Shown here in pieces: positions 1 through 9,041 of a stretch of 64,000 nt of DNA. The position numbers and the translations under genes were made by a program. This DNA is from Branchipolynoe longqiensis (lineage: Eukaryota > Annelida > Polychaeta > Phyllodocida > Polynoidae): NCBI GenBank assembly GCA_030323885.1, contig CM059187.1, positions 121,434,593-121,498,592 on the forward strand. Reading direction: 5' to 3'. Under the pieces are notes generated by a model. It was not told where the DNA came from and did not search any database. It worked only from the letters and a program-made list of their open reading frames with translations. Within the stretch, counting starts at the first letter, position 1; every line of letters begins with the position of its first letter.

Positions 1-2579
1 CTTGACTAGCATTGCCCGAGGTGGAGAGTTCGACTCCTGACAGACCATTGGCAGAAGGCCCTTAAGTAAATAAGATTATAGAGCAATCCAAATAGCAATC
101 TGAAGTTGACCATAGCGGTTAATAATATAAGTCTGGAGGACAGTAAGGAATGCAAGGAACGTTCATGTCACTTCTTAGGAGCTCACCATTTTATTCTTAC
201 CTCTTACTAACAGAATGAATTGATCAATAAAATCTATGTTATGATTTAAATATAGTTTAACAGTGGAATGTATGTTATAAGCCAAATCCCCTCCCATATA
301 ATTAAGTTAAATAAGTTTGGAATTTCGACAATAAAAGCCTAAATATCGGCTAAAACATCGGAGCGTGCAAAAACACGTCCGATGGGTCTGGGTCCGAACG
401 CCCGACCTTCCATCGTTGCTAGGATAGTCACAATTGATGTATCCAAGCAACGCTTTACAGCAGGGAACCCAGCCTTGCAAATGTGGCAGTTGCAAGCCCA
501 CGCAAATAAGAGCAAAATACGTGCCCCCGTGAAATGTGAGCCCGCAAATAATCGGTCGAGTAGTCTCGCCCACTTCATATACATCCGGTTTCTTCCGGAT
601 ACCACGTGATGCATACATGTCACGTTGCACTCTCACAGCTCACTCGCCACTGTTTCGTTTGGACTCCCACAACTTTGTTGAAAAAAATAATGGGAAAAAA
701 AAGAAGTTTCTCTCAGAAGCTATTCCCTCGTTAATTAACCAAGTACTCACCTTGTCTTACTTACATTTTACGCTCACCAAAGCCTGCGCAGGTAAGTCGA
801 TGGTCACGTGGTCGTACCCGTTGCCGAGCAGTCCAGCACCTGTTCCATGTGCACGATGTGCACATTACTACACACTTGTCGACCCCCCACACAGTGCCCG
901 TGATTTGTCTTGTTGCTGCTGTCGTGCTGCCTCTCCGTCCCGCTGCCTCTGCCCCAAATCAACGTGGGCTGCTCGATGCCAATACTCGCCACCAGGGGGC
1001 AATTTTGTTTTTGGAAGACCTAGCAGTAACGAATTACAAACAAAAAAATCTTTTTAATTGTAAGCGATTTAACCAGTTGTTGATTTTTCTATTTCTATTG
1101 GGTCTGGTTGACATAATGACTCGTTCTTTGCGGACTTATTTGTTAAAATATTTTTTGTGTACGTAGTTATTATTTTAAATTACACATTTCCACATAATGT
1201 TTTCCTTTCTTCTTTAATTTCTTTTAATGACTTATTTTTACCAAACAATATTGTCATGACGAAGCCTTATCTTGGGAGAAGAACCTCTCTTTGAAGTTGG
1301 ACATTGGACTGATTTGGACTTGGACTAACTGGAACTAATATAGGGTCACAAAGAAATAGGTTTTCCAAGATCAGCATTGCCTTCCTGGTGTTATATAGAT
1401 AAAAGATTCAACCCATACTTGCAGTAGAGCTGAAAAACAACCCATTAGAAAAAATGTCGAAATGCTGGGTAAATGAAATGAGCACATCAATTCTTAATTT
1501 AAGAAGCAAAATATATTCTTCATATACATCTTCGTATTTACCCACTACTTTTGAGTTGAAAAATATAATAAAACATGTAGTTTAATGAACTTCAAAAGTG
1601 AAGACCTCACCGTCTTCTCTTTTTGCATTCTCTCTCATTTCTCTGTGCCGATATAAGTATCCATTTGATACTGGAACCAGGAATTCCACGTCCTGTTCCA
1701 TACTAAAGCAGCTTCGCCCGTATTTAGACTACATTGTCATTTACCCCTACTGCAAGTATGGGGTGATTCTTTTATCTAGGTGTTATATTGCTGTCTGAAG
1801 CCTCCACACAGTCCCTGAAGTTTAAGATGAATGGCCACACCCCAATCGCAATCATTATCGTCAGCATAATTCACACCTTTACATCTTTAGCACCACTTTT
1901 CTTTTCTTTAATTGTTTTATATTTTGCAGTCAGATTATTTTTAATGTTTTTTTCTATTTTATTTCTGTTTGCACCGCATCTATACAGATATTTCGGAGGA
2001 ATTGTCTATGGCTGACATATCGGACCAAATGGGCACTGTCTTCTTGTGTTGAGTTTGCTAATCAGATCAGAATGTATTAATATTAAGCACTTTTAATTTG
2101 CAGAAGCATCCTTTTTCTACTCAGGCACACCTTAAAATGACTGCACTCGGAAACCATATTTATCTCCAAACTTTATGAAATTACGAAATGTTGCCGTATT
2201 TTTATGCATTGTGTTGACGTTAAATTCGATTTTCTATTTAAGACTGAATGTTTATTAGTTTACATCGCTAAGGCCATTTTATCTCAAACCACGAGTCAAA
2301 GTTTTAAATGATTTAAAAAAGACAGAATCATAATATAATATGAGAAAACTTCCAATTCTAATTGCTACTTTTCTTTTTGATTTAGCTTTTTATTCGGTTC
2401 TCTTTGACATGTGGAAATTTATTGAATGACATTTCTTTAAATATACAGTATACAAGAAATTGATTCTATTCAACGATGGTTCATTGTTGAAATATGTGCC
2501 AGTTTATGTATCAAATACATTGGGTTTTCTGTAGTTTATCTCCTATTTAAAGGCTATATAATTGTTACCATATATATAT
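1..2579. other. Upstream intronic or intergenic sequence with no recognised gene
   Basis: AT-rich sequence with only short chance frames. The GC-richer part at about 360-1000 has open frames on both strands, but they are Cys/Pro/Ser-rich, mutually overlapping and without recognisable motifs. Given the FAK exons downstream this is probably an intron; no kinase-domain exon is visible. Confidence 0.5.
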
Positions 2580-3056
2580 ACAGGTTCCATACAGGGCCTG
2601 GAAAGTCTTGGAACTTCATTTGGCCCATTTCAAGGCTGTGAAAAGCCTTGAATTTAACCTATTTTGGGTAATTAGTCTTGAAAACAATTAACCAGACGGG
2701 ATGGCCGAATGAGTTGGAGTGTCCGTTTCCTGTGGTGGTAGATCGTGGGTTCGAATCCTGGTCGAGTCAAACCAATGACTTAAAAAATTATACTTGTCGC
2801 TTCCTAGCCAGACACTCGGCATTACTAGGATAGGGCAAGGAGCAGTGGAATGAGGAAGACCAGTCGTCTGCGACTAAAATTTCCCTGCTTAAACAACTAA
2901 TATACCCCAAAAAATAAATAAAATCCATTAAACTGTCCCTTCTGATCTAAATTAGTCCAAAATCTCCATTCCGAATGACGATTTCAGACTAAATCCAAAT
3001 GAAAATAGCCTTGAAAATCCTTGAATTCTATATCTTCACATGTGTATGGACCCTGT
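2580..3056. mobile_element. MITE-D copy, interrupted by a SINE
   Basis: Begins CAGGTTCCATACAGGGCCTG and ends with the approximate inverse (GTGTATGGACCCTG), with sequence repeating CCTTGAATT inside. It aligns with 8526-8791. A SINE of type B occupies 2691-2920. Flanks TATATATA and TCTATATC may be a decayed 8-bp target duplication, which would fit hAT. Confidence 0.6.
2691..2920 (+). mobile_element. tRNA-headed SINE, short 3' type (type B)
   Basis: The head has tRNA-like A and B boxes (GATGGCCGAATGAGTTGG, GGGTTCGAATCC). The body diverges after GATAGGGCAAGGAGCAGTGG into GAAGACCAGTCGTCTGCGAC and an AATAAATAAAA tail, unlike the longer type A copies. Confidence 0.85.
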
Positions 3057-3133
3057 CTATATCGTTTGTAACTTATGGACGATCTCGCTATTTCTTCAAT
3101 TACTGAACTATCTATTTGGCAATTCTGTCTCAG

Positions 3134-3251
3134 AAAACAGAGAGGCGGTCCACATCAACGATATCGACGGATGATGACTCATTAGGCAGCCTGAAGGAGG
3201 GCTCCCCTCCTCCTGGATCCCCCCACCCAGCCACCGAACCTGCTGCACCCG
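3134..3251 (+). CDS. PTK2: Focal adhesion kinase (FAK/PTK2), internal exon of the proline-rich linker
   Basis: The exon follows a pyrimidine-poor but usable acceptor (TCTGTCTCAG) and ends CACCCG before GTAAGATAAC. It is 118 nt, so it leaves in phase 1, and the next exon at 4482 enters in phase 1 without a stop. The 39 residues are basic, then Ser/Asp-rich (STSTISTDDDSLGSL), then Pro-rich (EGSPPPGSPHPATEPAAP). In FAK the segment between kinase and FAT is disordered and Pro-rich and recruits SH3 proteins; no canonical PxxPxR ligand is obvious here. The assignment rests on linkage and phase with the FAT exons downstream, not on similarity of this exon itself. The last 40 nt and the donor are the first unit of the adjoining tandem array, so the exact exon end could vary among transcripts. 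Confidence 0.66.
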
Positions 3252-4149
3252 GTAAGATAACCCACGAATCACCCATACCAGTAGCCTGTCCCCCCCCCCC
3301 CCCCCCCCACCCAGCCACCGAACCTGCTGCACCCGGTAAGATAACCCACGAATCACCCCCACCAGTAGCCCGTCCACCCCACCCAGCCACCGAACCTGCT
3401 GCACCCTGTGAGATAACCCACCAATCACCCCCACCAGTAACCCATCCCCCCACACAGCCACCAAACCTGCTGCACCCTGGAGATAACCCACCAATCACCC
3501 CCACCAGTAGCTGTCCCCCCACCCAGCCACCAAACCTGCTGCACCCCGTGAGATAACCCATCAATCACCCCTACCAGTATGCCCGCTGCTCCCGGTGAGA
3601 GAACCCACCAATCACCCCCACCAGTAGCACGTCCCCCACCCACCCACAGAACCGCTGCACCCCGTGAGATAACCGATCCAACCACCCCCACCATGTTGCA
3701 CCCTGTGAGATAACCCACCAATACCCCCACCATAGCCATAGCCCGTCCCCCCACCCCCACCCAGCCACCAAACCTGCTGCACCCGTGAGATAACCCACCA
3801 ATCACCCCCACCAGTGACCCGTCCTCCCACCCCACCCCAGCCCACAGAGCTCGCTGCTCCTGGTGAGATAACCCACCAATCACCCCACCAGTAGCACGTC
3901 CCCCCACCCCACCCATCGAACGCGCTGCACCAGGTGAGATAACCCAGCAATCACCCTCACCAGTAGCCCGTGCCCCCACCCAGCCACCAAACTGCTGCTG
4001 AACCCGGTGAGATAACCCACGAATCACCCCCACCACCCATCCCCCCACCCAGCCAGCGAACCTGCTGCATCTGGTGAGATAACCCACCAATCACCCCAAC
4101 AGGTAACCCGTCCGCCAACCCAGCCACTGAACCTGCTGCACCTTGTTCA
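3205..4149 (+). repeat. Minisatellite of exon-end plus 5' splice site of the FAK linker exon
   Basis: About 13 imperfect units of roughly 65-85 bp. Each unit carries the exon's last bases (CACCCAGCCACCGAACCTGC, then TGCACCC), the donor GTAAGATAACC or GTGAGATAACC, and intronic AATCACCCCCACCAGTAGCC. The first unit is the true exon-intron boundary at 3251/3252. Ten or so of the downstream copies keep a plausible GTRAGA donor; the fourth (near 3478) has lost the T. Unit length varies mainly through C-runs. The array stops where a minus-strand MITE-A fragment begins. Confidence 0.9.
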
Positions 4150-4398
4150 GAGATATTTGAAGTGTGCGCAAGCAATATTAATTGTGGCGTGCTTGTTAAA
4201 CCACCATAGGCTTGAGCAGTAACAGGTTCTATTGAATTTACTTAGCTTGAGCAGTAACAGGTTCTATTGAATTTACCCTTCTATGTGGCAAGAAATGCTT
4301 AATAGGGGCACCAGTATCTAAGTGAGATATGTAGATGCAAATCTAGATAATTGTTTTGGTTTCGAAAGTTTGATGCGGTCATCGGACTATGCATCTTT
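4150..4398 (-). mobile_element. MITE-A fragment with an internal 35-bp duplication
   Basis: The right end CGGACTATGCATC and the inner CAGTAACAGGTTCTATTGAA match the MITE-A family. CTTGAGCAGTAACAGGTTCT is repeated at 4211 and 4246. It truncates the FAK minisatellite. Confidence 0.7.
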
Positions 4399-4481
4399 GA
4401 TCAAAAGCTGGATATTTAAGAACGATAGATAATGCGCATTGTTTGACTGTATGTTTATGCTTGTTTCTGGTTTGTTTCCAG

Positions 4482-4573
4482 TAGACAGTGTGGGAAGTAG
4501 CGGAACCAGCAGTGGCGACTCAGGCGATGGGCAGCATGGGCAGCCACCAGCCGGCGGTACCCCTGTCAAGCCG
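4482..4573 (+). CDS. PTK2: Focal adhesion kinase (FAK/PTK2), linker exon before FAT
   Basis: A strong pyrimidine tract and acceptor (TTTGTTTCCAG) precede the exon and GTCAGT follows it. It enters in phase 1, completing a Val codon with the G of the previous exon, and after 92 nt leaves in phase 0, the phase needed by the FAT exon at 6106. The product is Ser/Gly/Asp-rich and then Pro/Gly-rich (GQPPAGGTPVKP), as expected for a flexible linker. I see no recognisable domain, and similarity to vertebrate FAK linkers is not evident, so the call depends on phase continuity and position. A SINE with a perfect 15-bp target duplication begins about 50 bp into the following intron. Confidence 0.66.
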
Positions 4574-4624
4574 GTCAGTACGAGTCATGTGAGGAACTTT
4601 GCTGTTACTCTCACCAGCCAACCA

Positions 4625-4966
4625 CGAGACGGGGTGGCCGAATGAGTTGAACATCCGTCTCCCGTTTTGGTAGAGCGTGGGATTCGAACCCAACGGTTCG
4701 AACCTTGGTCGAGTCAAACCAATGACTTAAAAATTGATACTAGTCGCTTCGTCTCCAGGTGCTCGGCATTATTAGGATAGGGAAAGGACTGGTTGGCTCA
4801 GTGTCAGGATAATGTGACTGAGTGGGATATCAGGTCATGGTGCTGGTCTGGTCTCCAAGTGGGGAAGCACTACAAAGTCACCATGAGTGTGCACTGTCAC
4901 AAGTCGGTGCCTGTCCTGTATGACCTTAGATGTTACCAGGATGTGAAACTCCAACAACCAACCAAC
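4625..4966 (+). mobile_element. tRNA-headed SINE (type A), full length with perfect target duplication
   Basis: The head is GACGGGGTGGCCGAATGAGT with B box GTTCGAACC. The body (CAGTGTCAGGATAATGTGAC, AAGTCACCATGAGTGTGCAC) and the tail CCAACAACCAACCAACC define type A at about 340 bp. It is bounded by perfect 15-bp direct repeats CTCACCAGCCAACCA at 4610-4624 and 4967-4981. The B-box region is duplicated (GATTCGAACCCAACGGTTCG). Confidence 0.92.
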
Positions 4967-4981
4967 CTCACCAGCCAACCA

Positions 4982-5162
4982 GACCGAATAGCCATCTGGG
5001 TAGAACATTCGCTTCCCATAGAAGCAATCTCCGGCTCCTGAGTCAAACGAAAGACTTACAATCGAAATATGGTGCCAGTGGTGTGGTATCACAGTGGGGG
5101 CAGCACTATGAAGTCGCTAAGTGTGCGCATTGTCACAAGTCGGTATCTGGCCTGATGTGAAC
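4982..5162 (+). mobile_element. Older SINE (type A), 5' part, interrupted by MITE-B
   Basis: A diverged head GACCGAATAGCCATCTGGGT and the body up to CCTGATGTGAAC. The missing tail resumes at 5554 (ATTGCGATTGTTAGGATGTA). Confidence 0.75.
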
Positions 5163-5546
5163 CAAAGACCCTATAAATACAAAGACGGTTCACTCAGCCT
5201 GTACTGTGTAATCAAAATGATCAAACCCACCACTTGGTGCGCTGGCTGTTCTCTTGGTTAAAATGTTGCTATATTATATGTATAAATGTATATATGAATG
5301 TGAAAGATGTGTGGTGATGGCGATGATGATCATTATGCTGATGATGATGTGTATTTGTTCATAGCAATTTAATATTGATGTGTTTTCATACTTACCTATC
5401 TCATGTATAATATAATTGTATGTCTTTACATGTGAAACACCAACCAGCAGCCAGGCTGATCAAACCCACCACAAGGTGGCACTGCGAAATTTACATTACC
5501 ATGGGAGAGATAGGGAGTGAGCCGTCTTAGTATTATAGGGTCTTTG
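5163..5546. mobile_element. MITE-B, 384 bp, with TSD
   Basis: The termini are CAAAGACCCTATAA and its complement TTATAGGGTCTTTG. TGTGAAC at 5156-5162 is repeated at 5547-5553, giving a 7-bp (perhaps 8-bp) target duplication. The interior is partly palindromic around GATCAAACCCACCAC. A second copy is at 32521. The TSD length suggests a hAT-derived element. Confidence 0.88.
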
Positions 5547-5553
5547 TGTGAAC

Positions 5554-5595
5554 ATTGCGATTGTTAGGATGTAAAGCCCCAATAAACAAACTCTT
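5554..5595 (+). mobile_element. 3' tail of the interrupted SINE
   Basis: GTTAGGATGTAAAGCCCCAA followed by TAAACAAAC completes the SINE broken at 5162. Confidence 0.75.
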
Positions 5596-5766
5596 ATTAG
5601 ATGTGTAATGATAATATTGCCATAGGTAATGTGTTACCGTCATCATTTAGTATTTAATTTAGGGTTTATCTAAAGTTGTCATGGGCATACAAAGCATAAT
5701 AGTGGGGGAGATGTGGAGGGCGCACAGTGGTGGGTGTGATTGAACTTACATGTATATGCTCTGTAT

Positions 5767-5862
5767 CGTCATCATCATCATCATCATCATCATCATGCTG
5801 TCGGTCGTGATGCTACAAAGACTGCTTTCATTACTTGACTGCCGCTCTGCATTTAGCTCTCT
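5767..5862 (+). repeat. (CAT)n joined to a short dispersed unit
   Basis: Nine CAT triplets lead into GCTGTCGGTCGTGATGCTAC and on to GACTGCCGCTCTGCATTTA. The same unit, inverted, sits inside a SINE at 46316-46385. Confidence 0.7.
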
Positions 5863-6105
5863 GCTGTGAGAGTGATGTCCATGAGTCGGTCTTAATGTCT
5901 CTCAGCTTCAGGTTTCTCTTGATGCTGTATCGTAATGACTAAAATAATCACCTGTTCAAATAAAAAAAACACGATATATTGACTGTCCGCCTTAGTAAAT
6001 TAGAGAGGATTGGGCTAGGTGGGAAGACACTTCTATATTTGTTTTTTTTAATAGTTTTGTTTGTATGGGGTTTGTTCACTTACTAACAACTTTCTTGTCT
6101 TGCAG

Positions 6106-6246
6106 CTGGAACTGCCAACCCATGTGGAACTGGACCGGGAGAAGGACGCAGTGTACACGGCCACCACGAACGTGGTGCGGGCCGTCATGGACATGACCCG
6201 GGGCGTACAGCATGGCAAGGCAGAGCAGTATGTGGACCTGGTCAAG
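6106..6246 (+). CDS. PTK2: Focal adhesion kinase (FAK/PTK2), FAT domain exon 1
   Basis: The acceptor is TTGTCTTGCAG and the donor AAG|GTACGG; 141 nt, 47 codons, phase 0 at both ends. The peptide contains KDAVYTATTNVVRAVMDM and EQYVDLVK, which align with the start of the vertebrate FAK focal-adhesion-targeting (FAT) four-helix bundle (the region of VYENVTGLVKAVIEM and EEYVPMVK). FAT binds paxillin LD motifs and talin and brings the kinase to integrin adhesions at the cytoplasmic face of the membrane. At the position of vertebrate Tyr925 the context is YTAT instead of YENV, so the Grb2 SH2 motif (Asn at +2) is missing. The final ten codons and the donor are tandemly repeated in the intron that follows. 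Confidence 0.9.
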
Positions 6247-7143
6247 GTACGGCACTGCACACACACATACTCACTCACACACATTTACCAGTTACTGCCT
6301 GATATGGGTCTGAAGCAGAGCAGTATGTGGACCTGGTCAAGGTACGGCACCGCACACACACATTTACCAGTTACTGCCTGATATGGGGTCTGAAGCAGAG
6401 CAGTATGTGGACATGGTCAAGGTATGGCACTGCGCACACACACACACATTTACTAGTTACTGCCTGATATGGGGTCTGAAGTAGAGCAATATATGGAGCT
6501 GGTCAGGGTACGGCACTGCACACCCACCCACATACACACACACACACACACATTTACCAGGTACAGCCTGATATGGGGTCTGAAGCAGAGCAGTATGTGG
6601 ACCTGATCAAGGTATGGCACCGCACTCACACACACACACACATTTACCAGTTACTGCCTGATATGGGGTCTGAAGCAGAGCAGTATGTGGACCTGATCAA
6701 GGTACGGCACCGCACACACACACATTTACCAGTTACTGCCTGATATGGAGTCTGAAGCAGAGCAGTATGTGGATCTGGTCAAGGTGCGGCACCGCACACA
6801 CACACACACATTTACCAGTTACTGCCTGATATGAGGTCTGAAGCAGAGCAGTATGTGGACCTGGTCAAGGTATGGCACCATCCATGTAGTAACACACAGA
6901 CACACATTTACCAGTTACTGCCTGATATGGGGTCTGAAGCAGAGCAGTATGTGGACCTGGTCAAGGTATGGCACCATCCATGTACTAACACACAGACATA
7001 CGCACATTTACCAGTTTCTGTCCCATACAGAGTTTTACCCAGAGCACTGCTTGGGCCTGGTCATGGTACGGCCAGTTACTGCCCGATATGGGGTCTGCAG
7101 CAGAGCATTATGTGGACCTGGTGACGGTACGGCACCATCCATG
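6213..7143 (+). repeat. Minisatellite of exon-end plus 5' splice site of the first FAT exon
   Basis: About eleven units of 80-100 bp, each with GCAGAGCAGTATGTGGACCT, then GGTCAAGGTACGG, a CACACA run, CATTTACCAGTTACTGCCTG and ATATGGGGTCTGAA. Unit one is the real exon end; two more units lie at 7745-7870 on the other side of an inserted TIR element. The start points of the exon-like part are near 6219, 6312, 6393, 6478, 6579, 6671, 6756, 6838, 6933, 7033 and 7096. Most keep GTACGG or GTATGG at the donor. Confidence 0.92.
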
Positions 7144-7204
7144 TAGTAACACATACATATACAATACACACACATTTACCAGTAACTGACCGATATGGGG
7201 TCTG

Positions 7205-7744
7205 ATGGTGCTGTCACATTACGACGCTTCTCGCCAACATGCGTCGGCGTGTGTGATTTTTTGGCGCTATGTTGGAATACGTCAGGAAGCGTTACGTGCG
7301 CATTAGGCGCGCGGCGGTAATCGTTGATGAGCGGCGACGGTTGGGGACGGTCGGCGGCGCGCGTCGTCGCACGTCAAAAATGTTGTGCTTGCACAAAACT
7401 TTCGACGTGCAACAACGCGCTGGTGCCAATATTATGGCGATGTGAGGAACATGTCGAGATACGTTACACGCGCTGGAATAACCTTGTGCGAACGCTAGGC
7501 AGATGCCGCGCGCGCATGAGGTTCGTTGCGCCAAACTGCTGCTTTGTTGTTTTAAGTCCTAGCAACATCTAAGGTCATATCAGGACGGCACGCCAAACAT
7601 TTTTTTTTTTTTTCTCACAACCTCGGCCGCACGCTACCAATACGTTGCGCTGACACTGAAAAGTTTTACGTATCTCGACGATTAAACGTGATTTTGCGCG
7701 TTGGCGACGCCCCGGCGAGAAGCGTCATAATGTGACAGGCCCAT
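7205..7744. mobile_element. CpG-rich TIR element inside the FAK minisatellite
   Basis: The ends are inverted repeats of about 30 bp: CTGTCACATTACGACGCTTC at the left and the complement of CTGTCACATTATGACGCTTC at the right, extending through CTCGCC and outward through ATGG. The interior is dense in CpG (GCGCGC, GTCGTCG, CGACG), unlike everything around it, and has no long ORF. It splits the array between units 11 and 12, so it inserted after the array expanded. I could not define a target duplication. A non-autonomous DNA transposon is the best reading; the superfamily is unknown. Confidence 0.75.
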
Positions 7745-7872
7745 TAGGCAGAGCAGTATGTGGTCATGGTATGGCAACACCCATGTAGTAACACACAGAC
7801 ACACATACCAGTTACTGTCAAATACAGACTTTTAAACAGAGCAGTACGTAGACCTGGTCAAGGTACGGCATC
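7745..7872 (+). repeat. Last two units of the FAT-exon minisatellite
   Basis: GCAGAGCAGTATGTGG and CAGAGCAGTACGTAGACCTG, each followed by a donor-like GGTATGG or GGTACGG, continue the array after the inserted element. About 400 bp of plain intron then separates them from the next FAT exon. Confidence 0.85.
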
Positions 7873-8265
7873 TTGAATAAACACACATTTTTATCGTTAA
7901 GAGTAGACTATAGCATTTCTACTAAAAGGATACAGTTGTGATAAAAAGGCAGTGATTTCTCAGCACTAATAAATATTCAATTTCTATCTCATAGCATTTC
8001 AAAAGGATATTTTTGTGTAACTAAATTTATTCTTCTGAATTATCCATTTTCAAACGAACATATATATTTACACGCACAGAGAAAGCATATTCTGTTTCAG
8101 GTTAGTCTCAGTGGTAGGTTTTATGGGTGGAGACGGGTGGGAGTGGAGGTTTTGGTATCACGAATTGATACTACTGGCTTTTTTATTCAGTCTCATGAAA
8201 CGGTTACTCACTCCATTTTTGTTCTTGTTTTACTATTTTTCAGAATGTTGTTTATTTTGTTGCAG

Positions 8266-8346
8266 AATGTGGGCGTTAAATTAAAGGCGTTGCTCACAAG
8301 CGTAGACAGCATCATGACTGAACTGCCGGATAGCTACCATGCAGAG
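8266..8346 (+). CDS. PTK2: Focal adhesion kinase (FAK/PTK2), FAT domain exon 2
   Basis: A pyrimidine-rich acceptor (TTTATTTTGTTGCAG) and the donor GAG|GTGAGA bound 81 nt, 27 codons, in phase 0 at both ends. The peptide NVGVKLKALLTSVDSIMTEL-PDSYHAE matches the second FAT helix and the following loop of vertebrate FAK (the VGLALRTLLATVDETIPLLP-STHRE region), including the Leu/Val heptad spacing that packs the four-helix bundle. It continues EQYVDLVK from the previous exon directly, as in the vertebrate protein, so no FAT residue is missing at this junction despite the about 1.6 kb of array and inserted element in the intron between them. Confidence 0.9.
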
Positions 8347-8525
8347 GTGAGAAATTAAGCACTATAGATATTTAAACCAAATTACTTATATTTGTGTACT
8401 GTTCTCTTTAAATCAATAGAGTTGACAATATTTCCACTAGAATTTAATATATAAAACGCAGTCAAACTCAACTTCGTCCGCTAACTCTACCATGTGCTTG
8501 ATCATTATAGTAGTTTGGGCATTGC

Positions 8526-8791
8526 AGGGTCTGTACGGGGCCTGGAAAGTATTGAACTTCATTTGCCCCATTTCAAGGCATTGCAAAGCCTTGAATTTAA
8601 CCTATTTTGGATAATTAGTGTTGAAAAGCTTTGAATTCCATTATACTGTCCCCACTGATCTAAATTAGTCTGAAATTGTCATTTGCGATTGTTGTTTTTT
8701 CCTGAAATCCAAATGTAAATAGCCTTGAATTCCTATCAAAAACAGCCCTGAGAATCCTTGAATTCCTTATCTTCACATATTTACGGAACCT
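8526..8791. mobile_element. MITE-D copy
   Basis: CAGGGTCTGTACGGGGCCTG to TACGGAACCTG, with the same CCTTGAATTT-rich interior as 2580-3056 but no SINE inside. Its end merges into a MITE-A half copy sharing AACCTGTTACTGCAG. Confidence 0.65.
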
Positions 8792-8996
8792 GTTACTGCA
8801 GAAGTATGGAGCTTTGTGTGTTTGCAAAAATTAATTTTGCATGGTTGTACTTCAAATATCTCAAAAGTTACCCATTTAAAATAAATCAAAGTTACTTCAG
8901 ACTAAAGTAAGGTAGGTTATAGCGATCAATCTAATATATTATAATAAATAATAAATGACAGAAACTAAAAACAATCAGACTATGCAACTTTAAAAG
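8786..8996 (+). mobile_element. MITE-A half copy in the last FAK intron
   Basis: Runs from CTGTTACTGCAGAAG to the terminal CAGACTATGCAACTTTAA, ending about 45 bp before the acceptor of the terminal FAK exon. Confidence 0.75.
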
Positions 8997-9041
8997 AACT
9001 TCGCCTAACATGCTTGCGCCCGCTCCTCATCCACACCCTAG

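Noticed and set aside
360..1057. Open frames on both strands in the GC-richer upstream block
   Set aside because: Overlapping frames with Cys/Pro/Ser-rich content, no domain and no fit to FAK kinase or FERM sequence.
2691..2765. tRNA genes suggested by A and B box sequences here and at about 20 other places
   Set aside because: Cloverleaf pairing is poor, and all copies continue into a shared SINE body and tail, so they are SINE promoters.
3108..4175. Gly/Trp-rich minus-strand frames
   Set aside because: They arise from the antisense of the CCACC-rich FAK minisatellite and shift frame between units.
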